This document shows, in pieces, positions 60,722 to 64,000 of a stretch of DNA of 64,000 nucleotides. This DNA comes from Oligella ureolytica DSM 18253 (GTDB lineage Bacteria > Pseudomonadota > Gammaproteobacteria > Burkholderiales > Burkholderiaceae_B): the NCBI RefSeq assembly GCF_000373745.1, contig NZ_KB892324.1, positions 1 through 64,000 on the forward strand, given 5' to 3'. Position numbers and translations under genes: made by a program. Within the stretch, counting starts at the first letter, position 1. Each line of letters starts with the position of its first letter. The notes below the pieces were generated by a model. It saw only the letters and a list, made by a program, of their open reading frames with translations, searched no databases and was not told the DNA's origin.

Positions 60722-61885
60722 ATGTCTATCAGTATTTCTCCCTCATCTGTCGGTTTAGTAAGACCGGAGTATATCTCCTTTAGTGAGCCGCTCGTATTAA
60801 GCAGCGGTCAGTCTTTATCTGAGTACACCTTAGCCGTAGAAACTTACGGCACGTTAAATGAGGACCGCTCCAATGCGGTGTTAATTTGCCATGCGCTTAA
60901 TGCTTCTCACCATGTCGCCGGTATTAATCCGGACGACCCCAAGGATATCGGTTGGTGGGACAATATGGTGGGTCCGGGTAAACCGGTCGATACCAATAAG
61001 TTTTATGTGATTGGTATCAATAATCTAGGCTCTTGCTTTGGTTCTACCGGTCCTGCGAGTATTAATCCACAGACTGGTAAGCCGTGGGGGGCGTCATTTC
61101 CGGTCGTGACTGTTGAGGACTGGGTTAATGCACAAGCTCGGTTAGCCGATTATTTTGGAATCAAGCAGTTCGCTGCAGTGATGGGCGGTTCATTAGGCGG
61201 TATGCAGGCATTGAGTTGGGCAATTCAATGGCCGGAACGCGTTGAGCATTGTGTCGTGATTGCCAGTACGCCCAGCTTATCGGCGCAAAACATTGCCTTT
61301 AATGAGGTTGCTCGTCGCGCTATTACCAGTGACCCTGAGTTTCATAATGGTAGCTTCTATGCGTATGACACCGTACCAAGTGCCGGTTTGTCGGTCGCTC
61401 GTATGCTGGGTCACATTACCTATCTATCAGATGACGACATGTCCACCAAGTTTGGTCGTGAGCGTCGAAACAAGGCAGAAGACGGTCGGTACCGATATGG
61501 CTTTGATGTAGAGTTTGAGGTGGAATCTTACTTGCGTTATCAGGGTGAGAAGTTTTCTAAGTACTTTGATGCCAATACCTACCTGCTAATTACGCGCGCC
61601 TTGGATTATTTTGATCCGGCCAGAATGTACGGTGACGGTGATTTAGGCCAAGCACTTAAGCATTTAAAATCTCGCTTTTTAACCGTGTCTTTTACGACTG
61701 ACTGGCGCTTTCCACCGGCGATGATGCGTGAGCTCGTGCAGGCGCTATTAAAAAATCAGCATGAGGTGACTTATGCTGAAATTGATGCGCCTCATGGGCA
61801 TGATGCTTTTTTATTAAATGATTCAACCTACCACGGTGTCGTGCGCGGTTATTTTGCAAAAATTGCTAAGGAGCGTGCGCTATGA
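60722..61885 (+). CDS. metX: Homoserine O-acyltransferase (MetX)
   Basis: A 387-residue alpha/beta-hydrolase-fold acyltransferase that activates homoserine for methionine synthesis. The nucleophile elbow is [12 protein letters not shown] (Ser about residue 160), the acid is in TDWRFPP (about 335) and the His in [10 protein letters not shown] (about 365). NASHHVAGI and [12 protein letters not shown] are typical. It may use acetyl- or succinyl-CoA, which cannot be decided. The start is ATG 60722, since a longer TTG frame runs through the riboswitch and the AAGG ribosome site. It overlaps metW by 4 bases (ATGA), indicating translational coupling. Confidence 0.93.
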   Translation: MSISISPSSVGLVRPEYISFSEPLVLSSGQSLSEYTLAVETYGTLNEDRSNAVLICHALNASHHVAGINPDDPKDIGWWDNMVGPGKPVDTNKFYVIGINNLGSCFGSTGPASINPQTGKPWGASFPVVTVEDWVNAQARLADYFGIKQFAAVMGGSLGGMQALSWAIQWPERVEHCVVIASTPSLSAQNIAFNEVARRAITSDPEFHNGSFYAYDTVPSAGLSVARMLGHITYLSDDDMSTKFGRERRNKAEDGRYRYGFDVEFEVESYLRYQGEKFSKYFDANTYLLITRALDYFDPARMYGDGDLGQALKHLKSRFLTVSFTTDWRFPPAMMRELVQALLKNQHEVTYAEIDAPHGHDAFLLNDSTYHGVVRGYFAKIAKERAL

Positions 61886-62532
61886 CTCATGTAACTAAAG
61901 CGACCAACGCCAACGGTGCGATTCGTATTGACCTCAAGGAAATAGCTGACTGGATCCCAAGCAACAGTCGAGTCATGGACTTAGGCTGTGGTACCGGTGA
62001 ATTATTGAACTACTTACAGCTTAATAAAAAAGTCACAGGTGTGGGTGTAGAGATTGATAACGAGCGCATTGTGAGTTGTGTGGAGAAAGGGGTTCCCGTC
62101 GTACAGCAAAACCTTGAAGACGGTTTGGCACTTTTTGATTGTAAGCAGTTTGACGTGGTAGTGCTGTCACAGACCTTACAAGCGATGGTTAATACGGAGC
62201 ATATCCTCAAGGAAATGGCACGTGTTGCAGATTATGGCATTGTTTCTTTCCCGAACTTCGGTCATTGGACCCACTGGTGGTCTATTTTCCAAGGCCGTAT
62301 GCCGGTAACAGGACAAATGCCTTATGAGTGGTATAACACACCAAATATCCATCTGTGTACGCTCAAGGACTTTGAGGATCTGGCAGCACGTCTGGGCTTA
62401 TGTATTATCAAACGCTCCACATACAATAATGAAAAGCGGGTTGACTTTTTACCGAGCTGGCGTAGTTCATTAGCGGTCTACTATTTTAAAACGCCACGTG
62501 AAGTTCAGGCATCAAAGCGCTCAGCCGCCTAA
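61882..62532 (+). CDS. metW: Methionine biosynthesis protein MetW
   Basis: A 216-residue class I methyltransferase-fold protein. The SAM motif is [15 protein letters not shown] (about residues 33-47), with [11 protein letters not shown] following. Typical MetW segments are VLSQTLQAM and [20 protein letters not shown] (about 114-133). MetW partners MetX and is needed for its activity in many proteobacteria. It overlaps metX by four bases and shares its riboswitch-controlled transcript. Confidence 0.95.
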   Translation: MTHVTKATNANGAIRIDLKEIADWIPSNSRVMDLGCGTGELLNYLQLNKKVTGVGVEIDNERIVSCVEKGVPVVQQNLEDGLALFDCKQFDVVVLSQTLQAMVNTEHILKEMARVADYGIVSFPNFGHWTHWWSIFQGRMPVTGQMPYEWYNTPNIHLCTLKDFEDLAARLGLCIIKRSTYNNEKRVDFLPSWRSSLAVYYFKTPREVQASKRSAA

Positions 62533-62550
62533 AACCCAAGGAATTTCTAC

Positions 62551-63831
62551 GTGCTTTATAAGTATATCCAACCTTACCTAAGTCCTCGCGTTTTGCCCTT
62601 GTTTTTATTAGGTATCGCGAGTGGTTTACCATTGGCTCTGTCGGGTGGTACGTTCCAAGCATGGGCTACGGTGTCCAATGTCTCCCTCCAGCACATTGGT
62701 TTTCTGACCTTAGTGGGTATGGCCTATACCTTTAAGTTTATTTGGGCTCCTTTTATTGATCGCTATGTACCGCCGTTTATGGGGCGCAGGCGAGGTTGGA
62801 TGGCGTTAACGCAAATCGCTCTTGCCGTTGTTTTGGTGCTAATGGGGCTGTTGAATCCTGCAGAACATTTGTTGTTGCTGGCGCTGTTAGCTACCGTATT
62901 AGCGTTTTTATCTGCTACACAAGATATTGCGTTTGACGCGTATAGTACAGAAGTCCTAATCCCCGAAGAACGAGCAGCGGGAGCGGCGATTCGTACCTTG
63001 GGCTATCGGGTAGGGATGATAATTTCCGGTGGCTTAGCCTTAATTATCGCTCCTCAATGGCTCGGTTGGGGCGGTACTTATATGCTCATGGGTGCGATCA
63101 TGGCGGCGTGTGCCGTGGTCAGTTTTTTATCACCGGAGCCTGATGAGATACAAAAGCCCCGCAGCCTTGAAGAGGCGTTCGTGCTGCCTTTTAAGGAGTT
63201 TTTCTCTCGTCCTGAAGCGTGGGCTTTATTGCTACTTATTGTGTTATACAAACTGGGCGATGCGTTTGCAGGGGCGTTATCAACCACCTTTCTGATTCGA
63301 GGTGCGGGCTTCTCGCCGGAGTTAATTGGTACCGTCAATAAAATTTTAGCGGTGATTGCGACCATTTTGGGGGCGTTGGTTGGCGGTTCACTCATGAGTC
63401 AATGGGGTACTTATCGTGCCTTGATGATTTTCGGGATCTTACAGGCAATATCAAATTTTGGTTATTATGTTGTGGCTTCTTTTCCCGGTAATGTGCCGAT
63501 CATGGCGACAGCCATTGGGATTGAAAATATCTGCGGAGGTCTTGGGACGGCGGCTTTTGTGGCGTTGGTGATGGGGCTCTGCGATGTCCGTTATACTGCG
63601 ACGCAATTTGCGTTACTAACAGCGCTAGCCAGTGTCGGTCGCGTCTTTTTAGCCGGTCCTTTAACACCACCGTTAGTAGAGCGTTTCGGTTGGGACGGCT
63701 TTTATTTACTCACTGTCCTTATTGCTATTCCCGGGTTGTGTTTGCTCTGGTTGTACCGCGATCGTATAAAGCGTATTGATGAAAAAAAGGTGGTGCTTGA
63801 ACCTCGCCCTGCTTCTACGACGGCAGATTAA
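62551..63831 (+). CDS. ampG: Muropeptide permease AmpG (MFS)
   Basis: A 426-residue major-facilitator protein with about 12 hydrophobic segments. It imports GlcNAc-anhydroMurNAc peptides for cell-wall recycling. AmpG features are YLSPRVLPLFLLGIASGLPL (about 8-27), KFIWAPFIDRYVPPFMGRRR (about 62-81), SATQDIAFDAYSTEVL and GAAIRTLGYRVGMI. It starts at GTG 62551 with AAGGA seven bases upstream. It is shorter than E. coli AmpG (491), the difference being at the C-terminus. It follows metW by 18 bases and may be cotranscribed. Confidence 0.9.
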   Translation: MLYKYIQPYLSPRVLPLFLLGIASGLPLALSGGTFQAWATVSNVSLQHIGFLTLVGMAYTFKFIWAPFIDRYVPPFMGRRRGWMALTQIALAVVLVLMGLLNPAEHLLLLALLATVLAFLSATQDIAFDAYSTEVLIPEERAAGAAIRTLGYRVGMIISGGLALIIAPQWLGWGGTYMLMGAIMAACAVVSFLSPEPDEIQKPRSLEEAFVLPFKEFFSRPEAWALLLLIVLYKLGDAFAGALSTTFLIRGAGFSPELIGTVNKILAVIATILGALVGGSLMSQWGTYRALMIFGILQAISNFGYYVVASFPGNVPIMATAIGIENICGGLGTAAFVALVMGLCDVRYTATQFALLTALASVGRVFLAGPLTPPLVERFGWDGFYLLTVLIAIPGLCLLWLYRDRIKRIDEKKVVLEPRPASTTAD

Positions 63832-63849
63832 ATTTCTGTCTTAGGCCTT

Positions 63850-63878
63850 GGGATTTACCCTTGTTATCCCGTTTTTTT
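63850..63878 (+). terminator. Intrinsic terminator after ampG
   Basis: GGGAT (63850-63854) and ATCCC (63866-63870) form a short stem with an 11-base loop followed by G and seven T. It closes the metX-metW-ampG transcript. The remaining bases to 64000 show no gene. Confidence 0.65.
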
Positions 63879-64000
63879 GCTTCAAAATGCTTCAAAAAGT
63901 AATGACACCATTATAGAATGACGTTTAGTCTGAGCTTAAACTGTATCAATTAGCCATCGCTATGAGGTGCTATCTCTGATGTGTGAGTGCTCAGCTACAT

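Noticed and set aside
1-64000. Frequent word TGCCGGT as a possible DNA-uptake sequence (dprA is present)
   Set aside because: Occurrences fall mainly at Ala-Gly codon pairs within genes, with no constant flanking bases and none obvious in intergenic hairpins, so a codon-context preference is the simpler explanation. A count of 9- to 12-mers over the genome would settle it.

Overview
The window looks like a chromosomal segment of a betaproteobacterium, most likely a moderate-to-low GC member of the Burkholderiales (Alcaligenaceae-like). This is inferred from gene content and order: metX-metW, rpe-gph-trpEGDC, hemE-priA, ybgC-tolQRA-tolB-pal-cpoB and a Crp/Fnr-linked acyl-CoA ligase/branched-chain ABC operon. 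No rRNA, tRNA or CRISPR array was seen. Coding density is high and almost everything is housekeeping or lineage-typical.

Layout. 1-190: cut-off end of an IS256-type insertion sequence. 234-6250: glycosyltransferase, pgi, galU, tesB and a CNNM/CorC-type membrane protein. 6319-15640: a Crp/Fnr regulator divergent from an operon of an acyl-CoA ligase, four ABC-transporter parts (LivG, H, M, F types), a periplasmic binding protein and a degenerate PaaK-like protein. 15670-17260: divergent def and dprA. 17319-24564: one leftward block, rpe-gph-(trpL attenuator)-trpE-trpG-trpD-trpC-HIT-mvaB. 24602-27100: an orphan prpF, a T4-like pyrimidine-dimer glycosylase and a decayed patch with a cysteine-desulfurase tail and a transposase tail. 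27179-30101: a RhlE-like helicase, a possible small RNA and a pseudo-receiver/Fis-type regulator. 30260-38713: hemE, priA, asparaginase, rep, a UbiM-like hydroxylase and an MnmM-like methyltransferase. 38798-46377: a His-rich copper chaperone, a hydrolase and the Tol-Pal operon, which carries an extra free-standing TolA domain III gene. 46449-49117: proS divergent from rppH. 49282-51801: an arsB-arsH-arsR operon with a clear promoter and operator. 51824-59874: gshA followed by a YhiI-RbbA-YhhJ exporter and an outer-membrane factor. 60028-63831: a lipoprotein, then metX-metW behind a SAM-II-like riboswitch, and ampG.

The most interesting items are: (i) the SAM-II-type pseudoknot in front of metX; (ii) a secreted stand-alone copy of the TolA C-terminal domain between tolA and tolB; (iii) a 30-residue Trp-rich leader peptide and terminator in front of trpE, with a third competing RNA segment; (iv) a T4 endonuclease V homologue beside mobile-element debris; (v) the arsBHR operator/promoter; and (vi) a structured, terminator-ended intergenic stretch that may encode an sRNA. 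Several starts were moved downstream of the longest frame where a Shine-Dalgarno sequence or family alignment decided it.
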